A stretch of DNA of 64,000 nucleotides from Apricaphanius iberus (GCA_028564705.1 JAPXFQ010002889.1:124001-188000), one strand, 5' to 3'. Shown: positions 54,401 to 57,495, counted from the stretch's first letter. The notes: a model not told the origin generated them from the sequence alone. Translations and numbers: made by a program.

Positions 54401-56725
54401 ATGATCATCGACGGTACCGGAGGCTTGTATCTCCCCTTCTTTGCTAGCCGCTTAGCTTTTAGCAAGGCGCCGGCTCTGCAGCCTCGGTACGGCTTCCTTA
54501 CCTCCTCAGGTAAACATGGAACCACACCGATGCGGGACTTTGCTCTCAGAGCGTGTAGAAAGTTCCTCGAGTAAACGTGTCTCGGCTTAGAAGAATCCAT
54601 ATCCATAGGATAGAGTAATACCTTTCTAGAGAACCAAGAAAGTAACAAAAATACCACGAAATAAAAAAAAATAGTAAGGAGGAAAAGTGTGTGAGTACAC
54701 GGAGCTGCTAGAGAGGCTGCCGCTCGTGCTGGCGCCTAGGTGACTTTACTGGCTTTACTCTGGTAAACCACCATCTTTAACCATATCCTGCATTCTCGTT
54801 GTTTGACCGCCTTACCACATCATGAAGGGACTCGATTCGTCTGACTACCAAACTATTAAAATACACGCATTTTCAGTCAGATATCATATGCTCACCAGTT
54901 TATCCAGGTGGTGTAGCAACAACGTAGCAGTTTCAGTTTTGGTGCGTGCAGTGTAGTAGACCCGATGGAATTCAACTAAAGATAGCAATCTGTCGGATTG
55001 CATTTTGCAGCGGAGTTAATAACCACACACATTGGCACCGCATCGCAGCGTCATTTTTTAAAGATAATTCCCTGATATCTGACAAGATAAATGTAACAAT
55101 GATTAAAAATGGTAATTTCTGGTTTCCCGTCCGATCCCGTGAATTATTTCCTGTCCCGTCCAAATCACGTTACCAACAGTGAAATTGACTCCCGTCCCGC
55201 GGGAATCCTGCAGGAATCTCGTGACCCGTGGGAATCCCGAAAAATTGTCACCCTCTAGTGCAGAATGAAAGTACACCATTTCCTTAACAATCTATTTTTT
55301 AATTAAAATATGATAAAATGTAGATTAAATTGGGCACAACAATGACATCTACCAGCCAGTTGCGGCTGCAGGTTGTGGGTTGACAAATAAAGTCTCTATG
55401 ATCCAACAATATGGTCAACTCAGCTTGGCTGGTGCTGGGATCAATGGTATCATCAGCACGTCCAGCAGCTGCTTCAGAGACCCAGATATATCATTATCCA
55501 TCTCAGGAGAGGAGTGAGCGCAAAATAACAGAAACTAAGGTAGATTTAGGTGAAGCCTACACTAGATGGACCAACGTAAAACACTTCCACGGCATCAAAC
55601 ACATGCAGAGACGTTGACTATCATCCCGGATCGGTAACTTAGCTCATTTGCTAACTTTGCTAACATTAGCTGTTAGTTAGACTCCTCTAAAATTCTTTCC
55701 TCACTGGAAACATTGCAGGCTAGTCACTGGGCATATCAGCAGCAAACCAGGCAACCCAACTGTTGGAATGATGTTTTTATTGTTTTAACTACAACCTAGA
55801 TAAACTAGATGTCGCCATAATGCTCATGTTCCATATCCAACCTTTAACCAGAAAAGCAGCTGGAAGGGTAGTGGTATCTTTGGAGGAGTTGGAAAAAAAT
55901 CCACAATTCACTTGGAAAAATCTGTCGACAAGACAACCATAAGTTATGCAGTTAAAAAATATGGCCTTTAAGGAAAAGCCTAGAAAAGAAGCTCATAAAT
56001 GTTTTAGCCATTGCCGTAGGCCATGTATGATGCATAGTAAAATGTCGAAGGTCCATTTTTAGATGTGACCCTAGTTTAACAGTTTGGAAAACACTATATG
56101 TAGTAGAAAAGTATCTCCTGAGTATTTCTTTTCTTCTCATGGTGCAACAGGGTGGTGGCAGCATAATACTGTGGGGAAGTCAGAGTTGCTGAGAAGACAG
56201 ACTCATTTAAATAAAGAGCAACCCTGGAAGAAAACCTTGATTCATATGTTCTTCATTCAATCTTACTTAGTGTTAGTGTTTAGCAATTAAAAACGTCAGA
56301 CTTTAGATAGTACAGTAGATGTTCATACAGACAGATCCCCAAAAGACCTGGAGCTGTAAATGCACAAATAATGGTGGGATTGAAAATAAAGAAGTGCGTC
56401 AAACTTTTCATTGATTTAGTTATTTTTTAAAATCTGTACCACAACAAATCAAGCTTTTGTTGCTCAAAAAGTCCACATTTTTAAGTATCACCTATGTGCT
56501 GCATAGCTGACTTTATTTAGTCCGTCTGCATTTAAAAAAAAACCTGGACTGTTAATACTAGATGCAACATGCTAAACTGTTTAACATCATGTAAATGCAC
56601 TGAGGTATAACAGCAGAGTGTGTCTTCTGCAGGAAAATGCCATGGAGTGTGGTTCAGCCAGTCGCCTCTCCAGTTGGCTGGCGGTACATCTACTACCTCT
56701 GATTGCAGCAGCCATCAGCAGGTGA
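2044..56725 (+). CDS. cacna2d3: Voltage-gated calcium channel auxiliary subunit alpha2delta-3 (whole gene, 38 coding exons)
   Basis: The spliced product is 1085 residues. Alpha2delta subunits are extracellular, membrane-anchored partners of Cav1/Cav2 pore subunits; they raise surface expression and act at synapses. Visible in order: signal peptide (1 to about 29), VWA N-terminal region (about 39-240), VWA domain from about 252 with MIDAS residues D259, S261, S263 and a further acidic site D367, Cache-like segments (e.g. [19 protein letters not shown] near 516), cysteine-rich C-terminal part, and a hydrophobic tail after C1061-G1062 suited to GPI anchoring. The segment before the VWA domain reads CRNRKWYIQ, not the RRR motif of alpha2delta-1/-2, so gabapentin insensitivity is inferred. 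Wording throughout matches recalled human CACNA2D3 better than CACNA2D4. All exon phases agree and no frameshift or nonsense codon was found. The assignment to paralogue 3 is confident; whether it is an 'a' or 'b' fish duplicate cannot be told. Confidence 0.96.
3447..3528 (+). CDS. cacna2d3: cacna2d3 exon 2
   Basis: Residues 39-65, beginning [14 protein letters not shown], nearly identical to human alpha2delta-3. The acceptor is TTGGCAG and the donor GTATGT. The exon ends in phase 0. Confidence 0.97.
3529..7263 (+). other. cacna2d3: Intron 2 (3.7 kb)
   Basis: Mostly unique-looking AT-rich sequence. It contains the candidate cassette exon at 5702-5923 (separate entry). A small imperfect hairpin lies at 4309-4342. 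No mobile element was recognised. Confidence 0.6.
5702..5923 (+). other. Candidate cassette exon in intron 2 (unconfirmed)
   Basis: A T-rich tract ending TTTTTAG at 5701 is followed by 222 nt (exactly 74 codons) with no stop in the frame needed to join exon 2 (phase 0) to exon 3 (phase 0), then a possible donor GTAACT at 5924. The encoded segment is rich in Ser, Pro and Arg and would be inserted between residues 65 and 66, inside the VWA N-terminal region. No equivalent in human alpha2delta-3 is recalled. The +1 frame is also open over much of the stretch, which weakens the case: elevated G+C alone could explain both openings. Confidence 0.25.
7264..7380 (+). CDS. cacna2d3: cacna2d3 exon 3
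   Basis: Residues 66-104 (KYKEPEK ... KAEATR), 39 codons in phase 0/0. The acceptor is TTTTCTCAG and the donor GTATGT. Part of the VWA N-terminal region; it contains the conserved EEIDG and MEEMF words. Confidence 0.97.
7738..7764. repeat. (CA)n microsatellite
   Basis: A short run of CA dinucleotides in intron 3, about 20 bases of pure repeat. The rest of intron 3 (7381-9990) is AT-rich and shows no recognisable element. Confidence 0.85.
9991..10050 (+). CDS. cacna2d3: cacna2d3 exon 4
   Basis: Residues 105-124 ([20 protein letters not shown]), 20 codons in phase 0/0. The acceptor is TCTTTCAG and the donor [16 protein letters not shown] is a family hallmark. Confidence 0.97.
10051..15790 (+). 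other. cacna2d3: Intron 4, proximal part (no gene recognised)
   Basis: First part of the largest intron (10051-19264). It holds a G+C-richer stretch at 11130-11320, a stretch with paired GATA motifs at 11868-12010, an unidentified possibly repeat-derived block at 12830-13130, and a G+C-rich island at 13860-14380 with several overlapping short open frames. None encodes a recognisable protein or has convincing splice sites. Confidence 0.5.
16714..16947 (+). pseudogene. BEL/Pao polyprotein C-terminal fragment (DUF5641-like)
   Basis: A 77-codon frame with the pattern [16 protein letters not shown] and [14 protein letters not shown], which I recognise as the end of BEL/Pao retrotransposon polyproteins (the region after integrase). 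No protease, reverse transcriptase or integrase is visible beside it. It is a fragment and cannot be functional alone. The identification rests on recalled motif wording. Confidence 0.5.
16938..17156 (-). pseudogene. BEL/Pao gag-like N-terminal fragment
   Basis: A 72-codon frame starting at 17156 on the - strand: [24 protein letters not shown]. This resembles the N-terminal helical segment of gag-like proteins of fish BEL/Pao elements (R-T-x-A-K-x-x-F followed by E-E-E-L). It lies just inside the right inverted arm, as expected for gag next to a 5' LTR. Only the N-terminus remains. Confidence 0.4.
18105..18150 (-). repeat. LINE/SINE 3'-tail fragment
   Basis: TTTATTGATCCCAAAGGGAAATTC resembles the 3' tail shared by many fish retroposons; the - strand reads GAATTTCCCTTTGGGATCAA. 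The LINE at 51385-54736 has a similar tail (GAATTTCTCTTGGAGATGAA). Only the tail is present. Confidence 0.5.
18405..18610. repeat. Degenerate dispersed fish repeat fragment
   Basis: Contains the phrases GGTTCAGGG, CACCCTGGACAGATCGCCA and CATGCATG-like TGCATGTTTCTGGATGG, which I recognise from a widespread vertebrate/fish interspersed repeat (LINE 3'-derived). A related weaker fragment lies at 43640-43770. Degenerate; subfamily not assigned. Confidence 0.45.
19265..19427 (+). CDS. cacna2d3: cacna2d3 exon 5
   Basis: Residues 125-178 and one base of D179: [10 protein letters not shown] ... VPTNMYNK. The acceptor is TTATTTTAG and the donor [14 protein letters not shown] and VPTNMYNK are near-identical to human alpha2delta-3. 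Confidence 0.97.
19943..20074 (+). CDS. cacna2d3: cacna2d3 exon 6
   Basis: Residues 180-222 and one base of G223: [17 protein letters not shown] ... GFFRQYP. The acceptor is CACCTCAG and the donor [22 protein letters not shown] is a strongly conserved stretch ahead of the VWA domain. Confidence 0.97.
20075..22147 (+). other. cacna2d3: Intron 6 (2.1 kb)
   Basis: Very AT-rich. No gene, transposon or tandem array was recognised. A short palindrome around AAAAGCTTAAAAAGCTTTT lies near 21750. Confidence 0.5.
22148..22208 (+). CDS. cacna2d3: cacna2d3 exon 7 (region before VWA)
   Basis: Residues 224-242 and two bases of W243: [19 protein letters not shown]. The acceptor is TCCCCAG and the donor GTAAGT. 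The CRNRKW wording lacks the triple arginine that contributes to gabapentinoid binding in alpha2delta-1/-2. Confidence 0.96.
22328..22478 (+). CDS. cacna2d3: cacna2d3 exon 8 (VWA domain, MIDAS)
   Basis: Residues 244-293 ([20 protein letters not shown]...). It carries the MIDAS motif D259-x-S261-x-S263, needed for divalent-cation binding and channel trafficking in this family, followed by [16 protein letters not shown]. The acceptor is TCACAG and the donor GTATGT. A Tc1-like relic starts only about 58 bp after the donor. Confidence 0.97.
22536..23995. mobile_element. Tc1/mariner-type transposon relic in intron 8
   Basis: About 1.45 kb. It opens with ACAGTGTCTTGCAAAGCTATTCA, contains transposase-like phrases such as ATGGCAGCATCATTCTGTGG and TCTAAATGAGATTATGTGGCAA, and ends near CACTTTACAATGATGCACT...TTGGTCTTTCTACCACATCAAAACCCA. 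These correspond to recalled landmarks of an abundant fish Tc1-like family. Numerous stops and indels; long dead. Confidence 0.55.
24084..24158 (+). CDS. cacna2d3: cacna2d3 exon 9 (VWA domain)
   Basis: Residues 294-318 ([20 protein letters not shown]...), 25 codons in phase 0/0. The acceptor is CCAACAG and the donor [18 protein letters not shown] matches human alpha2delta-3. Confidence 0.97.
24259..24348 (+). CDS. cacna2d3: cacna2d3 exon 10 (VWA domain)
   Basis: Residues 319-348 ([20 protein letters not shown]...). It is 30 codons in phase 0/0, with acceptor TATCAG and donor GTAAGT. The preceding intron is only 100 bp. Confidence 0.97.
24740..24935. promoter_or_regulatory. Candidate homeodomain-site cluster in intron 10
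   Basis: Within 24751-24800 there are repeated TAAT/ATTA cores (GATTAATGG, CTAATTAATG, GATTAATATTA, GATTAG), then another ATTAATTAA at 24920-24929, set in sequence more complex than the surrounding AT-rich intron. Such clusters often mark neural enhancers. Function is inference only. Confidence 0.25.
25400..25640. mobile_element. Tc1-like relic fragment in intron 10
   Basis: Contains GTCCACCGCAAAACATGATGGTGGCAGCATCATGCTAGGG, the recurring transposase-derived landmark of fish Tc1-like elements, plus a flanking degenerate stretch. No intact frame. Confidence 0.5.
26060..26230 (+). mobile_element. RTE/Rex3-like LINE 3'-end fragment
   Basis: The phrases CTGGCCTGGAAACGCCTTGGG, GTGGCTGGGGAGAGGGAAG and GACCCAGGATAAGAAAATGGATGAATGGAT match the recalled 3' end of fish RTE/Rex3-type LINEs, which end in GATG-like repeats. 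Only the tail is present. Confidence 0.55.
26650..26995. mobile_element. Transposon-relic terminal fragment in intron 10
   Basis: Ends with GGGAGGGTAAATACTTTTTCACAGCAGTGTA, the characteristic terminus of a fish Tc1-like/MITE family. The preceding sequence is degenerate. Assigned by terminus wording only. Confidence 0.4.
27517..27630 (+). CDS. cacna2d3: cacna2d3 exon 11 (VWA domain)
   Basis: Residues 349-386 ([20 protein letters not shown]...), 38 codons in phase 0/0. It includes the VWA acidic position D367 in MLVTDG and the KYNWPDRK signature. The acceptor is CATGTAG and the donor GTGAGT. Confidence 0.97.
28505..28583 (+). CDS. cacna2d3: cacna2d3 exon 12 (VWA domain end)
   Basis: Residues 387-412 and one base of G413 ([19 protein letters not shown]...). 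The acceptor is TTTGCATAG. The donor GTTGGA is weak, but phase and homology ([12 protein letters not shown]) require it. Confidence 0.95.
28584..31936 (+). other. cacna2d3: Intron 12 (3.4 kb)
   Basis: Holds the palindrome at 30286-30371 (separate entry). The stretch 29090-29660 and the stretch 30840-31460 look more complex than unique intron and may be decayed mobile elements (partial open frames at 29327-29662 + and 30862-31065 -), but I recognise no protein family in them. Confidence 0.4.
30286..30371. repeat. Near-perfect 86-nt palindrome / hairpin
   Basis: The left arm 30286-30324 and right arm 30333-30371 are reverse complements over 39 bp with two mismatches, around an 8-9-nt loop. Arms contain GAGGGAGTGC and TGTGCCGAATATCA. 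The shape fits a small MITE or satellite-like foldback; a transcribed hairpin is possible since it lies in an expressed intron. Confidence 0.75.
31937..32070 (+). CDS. cacna2d3: cacna2d3 exon 13
   Basis: Residues 414-457 ([20 protein letters not shown]...). The acceptor is ATTGCAG and the donor GTAAGT. It ends in the WTEAYADSA segment, just before the microexon. Confidence 0.97.
32463..32480 (+). CDS. cacna2d3: cacna2d3 exon 14, an 18-nt microexon
   Basis: Six codons (LSHAHQ, residues 458-463) in phase 0/0 between a pyrimidine-rich acceptor (TTCTTCATCAG) and donor GTAAAT. Human alpha2delta-3 has LPQAQK at the same place, so the microexon is supported by homology. Its length of six whole codons allows skipping without a frameshift, so alternative use is plausible. 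Confidence 0.9.
32481..34113 (+). other. cacna2d3: Intron 14 (1.6 kb)
   Basis: Mostly AT-rich with no transposon recognised. It contains a pre-miRNA-like hairpin at 33111-33190 (separate entry). Confidence 0.5.
33111..33190. ncRNA. Candidate hairpin RNA (pre-miRNA-like), unconfirmed
   Basis: The arm 33115-33132 (AGTGTGTTTGCTTCATGC) is perfectly complementary to 33169-33186. Pairing continues outward after one mismatch (33111-33113 with 33188-33190) and inward after one mismatch (33134-33138 with 33063+100, i.e. 33163-33167). This gives about 26 pairs around a 24-nt loop, total about 80 nt, the size and shape of a vertebrate miRNA precursor. Mature arm and strand are unknown and I do not recognise the seed. 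A chance or MITE-derived palindrome is the alternative. Confidence 0.35.
34114..34185 (+). CDS. cacna2d3: cacna2d3 exon 15
   Basis: Residues 464-487 ([18 protein letters not shown]...), 24 codons in phase 0/0. The acceptor is a long T tract ending CAG; the donor is [15 protein letters not shown] is conserved across the alpha2delta family. Confidence 0.97.
34186..35874 (+). other. cacna2d3: Intron 15 (1.7 kb), nothing recognised
   Basis: AT-rich intronic sequence. No open frame, tandem repeat or transposon terminus could be supported. Confidence 0.5.
35875..35955 (+). CDS. cacna2d3: cacna2d3 exon 16
   Basis: Residues 488-514 ([20 protein letters not shown]...), 27 codons in phase 0/0. The acceptor is CATGCAG and the donor GTACAA. 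ILLGV-GTD is the conserved start of the Cache-like region. Confidence 0.96.
36038..36112 (+). CDS. cacna2d3: cacna2d3 exon 17 (Cache-like)
   Basis: Residues 515-539 ([20 protein letters not shown]...), 25 codons in phase 0/0. The acceptor is TTTCTGCAG and the donor GTAACT. The G-Y-A-F...N-N-G-Y-I-L-x-H-P pattern is the Cache hallmark in this family. Confidence 0.97.
36923..37006 (+). CDS. cacna2d3: cacna2d3 exon 18
   Basis: Residues 540-567 ([20 protein letters not shown]...), 28 codons in phase 0/0. The acceptor is CTTTGCAG and the donor [19 protein letters not shown] is a family signature. Confidence 0.97.
37277..37348 (+). CDS. cacna2d3: cacna2d3 exon 19
   Basis: Residues 568-591 ([20 protein letters not shown]...), 24 codons in phase 0/0. 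The acceptor is ATCTCTCAG and the donor GTGAGG. Confidence 0.97.
37446..37507 (+). CDS. cacna2d3: cacna2d3 exon 20
   Basis: Residues 592-611 and two bases of S612 ([20 protein letters not shown]). The acceptor is TTTTCAG and the donor [20 protein letters not shown] is almost invariant in alpha2delta-3. Confidence 0.97.
37894..37958. repeat. (TA)n microsatellite
   Basis: About 65 bp of TA dinucleotides in intron 20, immediately left of a hAT-type MITE. The insertion may have targeted the repeat. Confidence 0.95.
37959..38625. mobile_element. hAT-type MITE in intron 20
   Basis: About 667 bp. The left end TAGGGATGTCCGATATTATCGG and the right end (read in reverse) TAAGGGAAGTTCGATATTGG form imperfect inverted repeats, both followed by TATCGG-rich subterminal sequence. 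It has no transposase frame. A degenerate 8-bp flank (TATATATA against TGTATATG) may be a decayed target-site duplication. Superfamily inferred from TIR wording. Confidence 0.6.
39712..39779 (+). CDS. cacna2d3: cacna2d3 exon 21
   Basis: Residues 613-634 and one base of G635 ([20 protein letters not shown]...). The acceptor is GACTCCAG and the donor [21 protein letters not shown] matches human alpha2delta-3. Confidence 0.96.
39962..40007 (+). CDS. cacna2d3: cacna2d3 exon 22
   Basis: Residues 636-649 and two bases of W650 ([14 protein letters not shown]). The acceptor is GTGTTTCAG and the donor GTGAGG. Only 46 nt, with both ends in split codons. Confidence 0.96.
40120..40217 (+). CDS. cacna2d3: cacna2d3 exon 23
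   Basis: Residues 651-682 and one base of C683 ([20 protein letters not shown]...). The acceptor is GTACATAG and the donor GTAAGA. The preceding intron is 112 bp. Confidence 0.96.
40235..40870 (-). mobile_element. LINE 3'-terminal remnant in intron 23
   Basis: On the - strand, 40681-40421 gives a frame with [31 protein letters not shown]. This resembles the C-terminus of fish L2/Rex-type LINE ORF2 proteins, where P-Y-L-x-E-L and R-x-R-T...F-x-Y-x-P-x-x-W-N recur. The adjoining TTTATTTATTTAACCAGG is a common terminal phrase of this repeat. No reverse transcriptase core is present. Confidence 0.5.
40950..41043 (+). CDS. cacna2d3: cacna2d3 exon 24
   Basis: Residues 684-713 and two bases of E714 ([20 protein letters not shown]...). 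The acceptor is ATCCTTCAG and the donor GTAAGA. Confidence 0.97.
41686..42076. repeat. Perfect 197-bp tandem duplication in intron 24
   Basis: The block 41686-41879 is repeated at 41883-42076 with no difference that I could see, period 197 bp. The unit is unlike a simple repeat. Perfect identity suggests a very recent duplication or an assembly artefact. Confidence 0.9.
42474..42496. repeat. (TGAG)n microsatellite
   Basis: Short run of GAGT/TGAG units in intron 24. Confidence 0.85.
42579..42674 (+). CDS. cacna2d3: cacna2d3 exon 25
   Basis: Residues 715-745 and two bases of Q746 ([20 protein letters not shown]...). The acceptor is ACCTACAG and the donor [14 protein letters not shown] is an alpha2delta signature. 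Confidence 0.97.
42811..42932 (+). CDS. cacna2d3: cacna2d3 exon 26
   Basis: Residues 747-786 and one base of A787 ([20 protein letters not shown]...). The acceptor is GGCTGCACAG and the donor [16 protein letters not shown] and FVYSIPFS match alpha2delta-3. Confidence 0.97.
42933..44299 (+). other. cacna2d3: Intron 26 (1.4 kb)
   Basis: Contains a (TAA)n microsatellite at 43168-43203 and, at 43640-43770, a degenerate copy of the repeat seen at 18405-18610. The rest shows nothing recognisable. Confidence 0.55.
43168..43203. repeat. (TAA)n microsatellite
   Basis: About twelve TAA units in intron 26. Confidence 0.95.
44300..44377 (+). CDS. cacna2d3: cacna2d3 exon 27
   Basis: Residues 788-812 and one base of A813 ([20 protein letters not shown]...). 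The acceptor is TCTTCTAG and the donor GTAATA. The first residues differ from human (GPVNKS), while the rest is conserved. Confidence 0.95.
44457..44518 (+). CDS. cacna2d3: cacna2d3 exon 28
   Basis: Residues 814-833 ([20 protein letters not shown]). The acceptor is GTTTTCAG and the donor GTAATC. The preceding intron is 79 bp. Confidence 0.97.
44598..44642 (+). CDS. cacna2d3: cacna2d3 exon 29
   Basis: Residues 834-848 ([15 protein letters not shown]), 15 codons in phase 0/0 with three cysteines conserved in alpha2delta proteins. The acceptor is CTTACTCAG and the donor GTAATT. Confidence 0.97.
44726..44788 (+). CDS. cacna2d3: cacna2d3 exon 30
   Basis: Residues 849-869 ([20 protein letters not shown]...), 21 codons in phase 0/0. 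The acceptor is CTTTACAG and the donor [15 protein letters not shown] is invariant in the family. Confidence 0.97.
45380..45600. mobile_element. Short MITE related to the Harbinger-like element at 46263
   Basis: The ends GTGTGTCCAGACCAAACGCAATAGG and, in reverse, GCTGTGTCCCCACCAAACGCGATAGG are inverted repeats about 220 bp apart. Its interior (GCGCATCCAGTTCACTTTGTACA) is the inverse of sequence at 46340-46380, so both belong to one family. Confidence 0.5.
45648..45908 (+). mobile_element. tRNA-derived SINE with target-site duplication
   Basis: It starts with a tRNA-like head holding an A box (TGGCTCAGTGGTAGAG) and B box (GGTTCAATTCC) of the RNA polymerase III promoter. A body with GCCCCTGGGCAAGGCACTTAACCC and AAGCGCTATATAAGTTCAGTCC follows, then a short TTACCATTTA tail. 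The flanks carry TACTAATG at 45640-45647 and again at 45908-45915, a target-site duplication. The tRNA of origin was not determined. It is a retroposon and not a functional tRNA gene. Confidence 0.85.
46263..47300. mobile_element. PIF/Harbinger-like DNA transposon remnant
   Basis: About 1 kb, more G+C-rich than the intron around it. The left end CCTGTGTCCGCACTAAAAGC and the right end (in reverse) CTGTACGTCCACACCAAAAT are imperfect inverted repeats. It encloses a MADF-like frame on the - strand (46833-47090), which fits the accessory protein of PIF/Harbinger elements. No DDE transposase was recognised. Confidence 0.45.
46833..47090 (-). pseudogene. MADF-domain fragment (Harbinger accessory protein-like)
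   Basis: An 85-codon frame with [19 protein letters not shown] and YRDRKKIN, resembling the start of a MADF DNA-binding domain (L-I-x-x-V-x-x-H-P-E-L-x-D...Y-x-D). The domain stops early, before the conserved W and later helices, so this is a broken copy. Confidence 0.4.
48285..48995. mobile_element. Tc1-like relic in intron 30
   Basis: Contains CAATCTGACTGAGCTTGAGCT and CACTTCACAGTAATTCATGTACTTGTATTGGTCTATCACATAAAAT, both recalled landmarks of the fish Tc1-like family also seen at 22536-23995. Degenerate, no intact frame. Confidence 0.55.
49204..49274 (+). CDS. cacna2d3: cacna2d3 exon 31
   Basis: Residues 870-892 and two bases of R893 ([20 protein letters not shown]...). The acceptor is CTCTCAG. 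The donor GTCAAA departs from consensus at +3, but phase and homology (MGSFKR|INLYDY) fix it here. The intron after it is only 95 bp. Confidence 0.94.
49370..49445 (+). CDS. cacna2d3: cacna2d3 exon 32
   Basis: Residues 894-918 ([20 protein letters not shown]...). The acceptor is GTTGCAG and the donor [14 protein letters not shown] is conserved; the stretch after it is variable between vertebrates. Confidence 0.95.
49663..49703 (+). CDS. cacna2d3: cacna2d3 exon 33
   Basis: Residues 919-931 and two bases of I932 ([13 protein letters not shown]). The acceptor is TTTTTTTTCAG and the donor GTAATA. It is a few residues shorter than the human segment around NAFLSAVKW. Confidence 0.92.
49789..49844 (+). 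CDS. cacna2d3: cacna2d3 exon 34
   Basis: Residues 933-950 and one base of A951 ([18 protein letters not shown]). The acceptor is TTTTCATAG and the donor GTAGTT. FL-EFN-x-x-SWW matches the family. Confidence 0.95.
49966..50083 (+). CDS. cacna2d3: cacna2d3 exon 35
   Basis: Residues 952-989 and two bases of R990 ([20 protein letters not shown]...). The acceptor is GTGTACAG and the donor [15 protein letters not shown] and [11 protein letters not shown] are strongly conserved. Confidence 0.97.
50174..50286 (+). CDS. cacna2d3: cacna2d3 exon 36 (ends at a U12-type AT donor)
   Basis: Residues 991-1027 and one base of Y1028 ([20 protein letters not shown] ... MDPIEIM). The acceptor is GCTGCAG. The following intron begins ATATCCTTTA, so the exon ends with a bare T. 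Joined to AC of the next exon it gives the conserved Y in IxYNESLKC. Confidence 0.93.
50287..50415 (+). promoter_or_regulatory. cacna2d3: AT-AC U12-type intron 36 (minor spliceosome)
   Basis: This 129-nt intron starts ATATCCTTTA, the U12 5' splice-site consensus, and ends AC. The branch-point-like TACCTTGACT at 50397-50406 (consensus TTCCTTRACY) puts the branch A at 50404, 11 nt before the intron end, within the usual U12 range. GT-AG alternatives here break the frame or lose conserved residues. Splicing of this transcript should therefore need U11/U12 and U4atac/U6atac snRNPs. Confidence 0.88.
50416..50498 (+). CDS. cacna2d3: cacna2d3 exon 37
   Basis: Two bases of Y1028, then residues 1029-1055 ([20 protein letters not shown]...). 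It follows the AC acceptor of the U12-type intron and ends at donor GTATAG. The NESLKC and PESCH-x-FHPE words match human alpha2delta-3. Confidence 0.95.
51103..51133. repeat. (A)n(TA)n simple repeat
   Basis: A short A run followed by TA dinucleotides, 20 bp left of the hAT target-site duplication. Confidence 0.85.
51714..53117 (-). pseudogene. LINE ORF2 reverse transcriptase palm and C-terminal part
   Basis: The useful part is about 52745-51714: [71 protein letters not shown]. It ends with the usual LINE C-terminus ([12 protein letters not shown]). The upstream portion of this open frame (53117-52750) is out of register with the domain. Confidence 0.85.
52715..53467 (-). pseudogene. LINE ORF2 linker and reverse transcriptase N-terminal part
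   Basis: A 250-codon frame with [36 protein letters not shown] and [15 protein letters not shown] (RT fingers and motifs 0-2). It loses frame near 52715. The palm domain continues in the overlapping frame below. Confidence 0.85.
53875..54657 (-). pseudogene. LINE endonuclease region
   Basis: A 260-codon frame covering the N-terminal apurinic-type endonuclease (exonuclease-endonuclease-phosphatase fold): N-V-N-S-L-x-N-K-x-D-E-L, L-T-E-S-W-L, and S-G-D-F-N-H. It stops at 53875, and the continuation ([11 protein letters not shown] ... [10 protein letters not shown]) is in another frame at 53885-53703, showing a frameshift. Confidence 0.85.
55850..56440. mobile_element. Tc1-like relic in intron 37
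   Basis: Contains GGTGGTGGCAGCATAATACTGTGGGG, the transposase-derived landmark also seen in other relics of this window, and GACCTGGAGCTGTAAATGCA. Degenerate, with no intact frame. Confidence 0.5.
56633..56725 (+). CDS. cacna2d3: cacna2d3 exon 38 (C-terminal GPI-type tail and stop)
   Basis: Residues 1056-1085 and [23 protein letters not shown]... The C-G-S-A-S stretch followed by a hydrophobic tail ending in SR parallels the human ending, consistent with GPI anchoring. The acceptor is TCTTCTGCAG. Confidence 0.95.
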   Translation, partial: ENAMECGSASRLSSWLAVHLLPLIAAAISR

Positions 56726-57495
56726 CCATGAGCTTCACATAAAAAGCTAACTCAACAAGAAGATGCTTGTAAACATTTAGAGAACATTTCTGATCAGAAA
56801 TGACTTTGCTCACTTCTGCAGCAGACATTACTCTACTAAGACTCTATTAAGTCTTTATAAGTAGTTCTGAGGCTCACATCCATTACTGCAGAAAACACTA
56901 AATAACTCGAACTAAAGGAGTGTTTGCTTGGTGACTTTGCTCAGCTCATTGCAAATCACTACACTGAAAGTTTGTCTTGTCCTGAATGTGTGCTGAATTA
57001 ATGAGAGGGAGAAACGCCAAATGAAAACAGGACTTTTTTTATCAAAGTCTGAACAAGTACACTGTGCAAAAGAAGTATGACATTACATGTGTGTTTCACT
57101 GTCGTGAAGAAAAAAAAGGAATGTAAAATGCACTTTTGTGAACTTTTGAAAGGATAAGGATAGGTTGCTTTATGGTTCAAATCAATTAAAAAGAATTTAC
57201 TGTGCAATTGATTTATTTCCCTAAATATCTTAGATGTTTTATAACAAAATACTTACTGTGTCAAAATGCAATTGACAAGAGATAGCAAATTGAATTGTTT
57301 TAATGGTTCTGCCAGTACCTCTCCAATTAAAATAGGAAAAGTTAATATGCATGATGATGAAGATGGAATGTTTGAAGAATGTTCCATTTATACTGTATAT
57401 TCAGCCATATTTGTTGAAATGTCCATGTAATCTTAAAAATGTGTCTAAGAAAACCAAGATTCTGAATGAAATAAAGAAATATTTTCCTTCTTTAC
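56726..57495 (+). other. cacna2d3: cacna2d3 3' UTR with polyadenylation signal
   Basis: An AATAAA hexamer lies at 57470-57475, followed by a T/GT-rich downstream element (TGTTCTGTTTCTTCTTTGTGTGTG). The 3' UTR would be about 765 nt if this site is used. No coding sequence follows the stop. Confidence 0.55.

Larger units (their letters stand above)
51385..54736 (-). mobile_element. L2/Rex1-like non-LTR retrotransposon, frameshifted, nested in the hAT element
   Basis: Reads right to left. From 54657 an endonuclease region ([36 protein letters not shown]) is followed by a linker and a reverse transcriptase region with [51 protein letters not shown] and the catalytic FADD box. The 3' end is a short UTR ending GAATTTCTCTTGGAGATGAATAAAG plus a (TATC)n tail at 51385-51430. 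The frame shifts near 53880, between 53703 and 53645, near 53470-53290 and near 52715-53117, so no single intact ORF exists. Clade assignment (L2/CR1/Rex1 group) is by motif wording. Confidence 0.85.
51161..55257. mobile_element. hAT-type DNA transposon in intron 37, interrupted by a LINE
   Basis: Both ends begin TAGAGGGTGACA when read inward, and the flanks carry GTGCAGAA at 51153-51160 and 55258-55265, an exact 8-bp target-site duplication as made by hAT transposases. Subterminal sequence is rich in CCCGTCCCG on both sides. Without the LINE (51385-54736) about 750 bp of hAT sequence remains, with no transposase frame, so it is non-autonomous. Confidence 0.85.
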
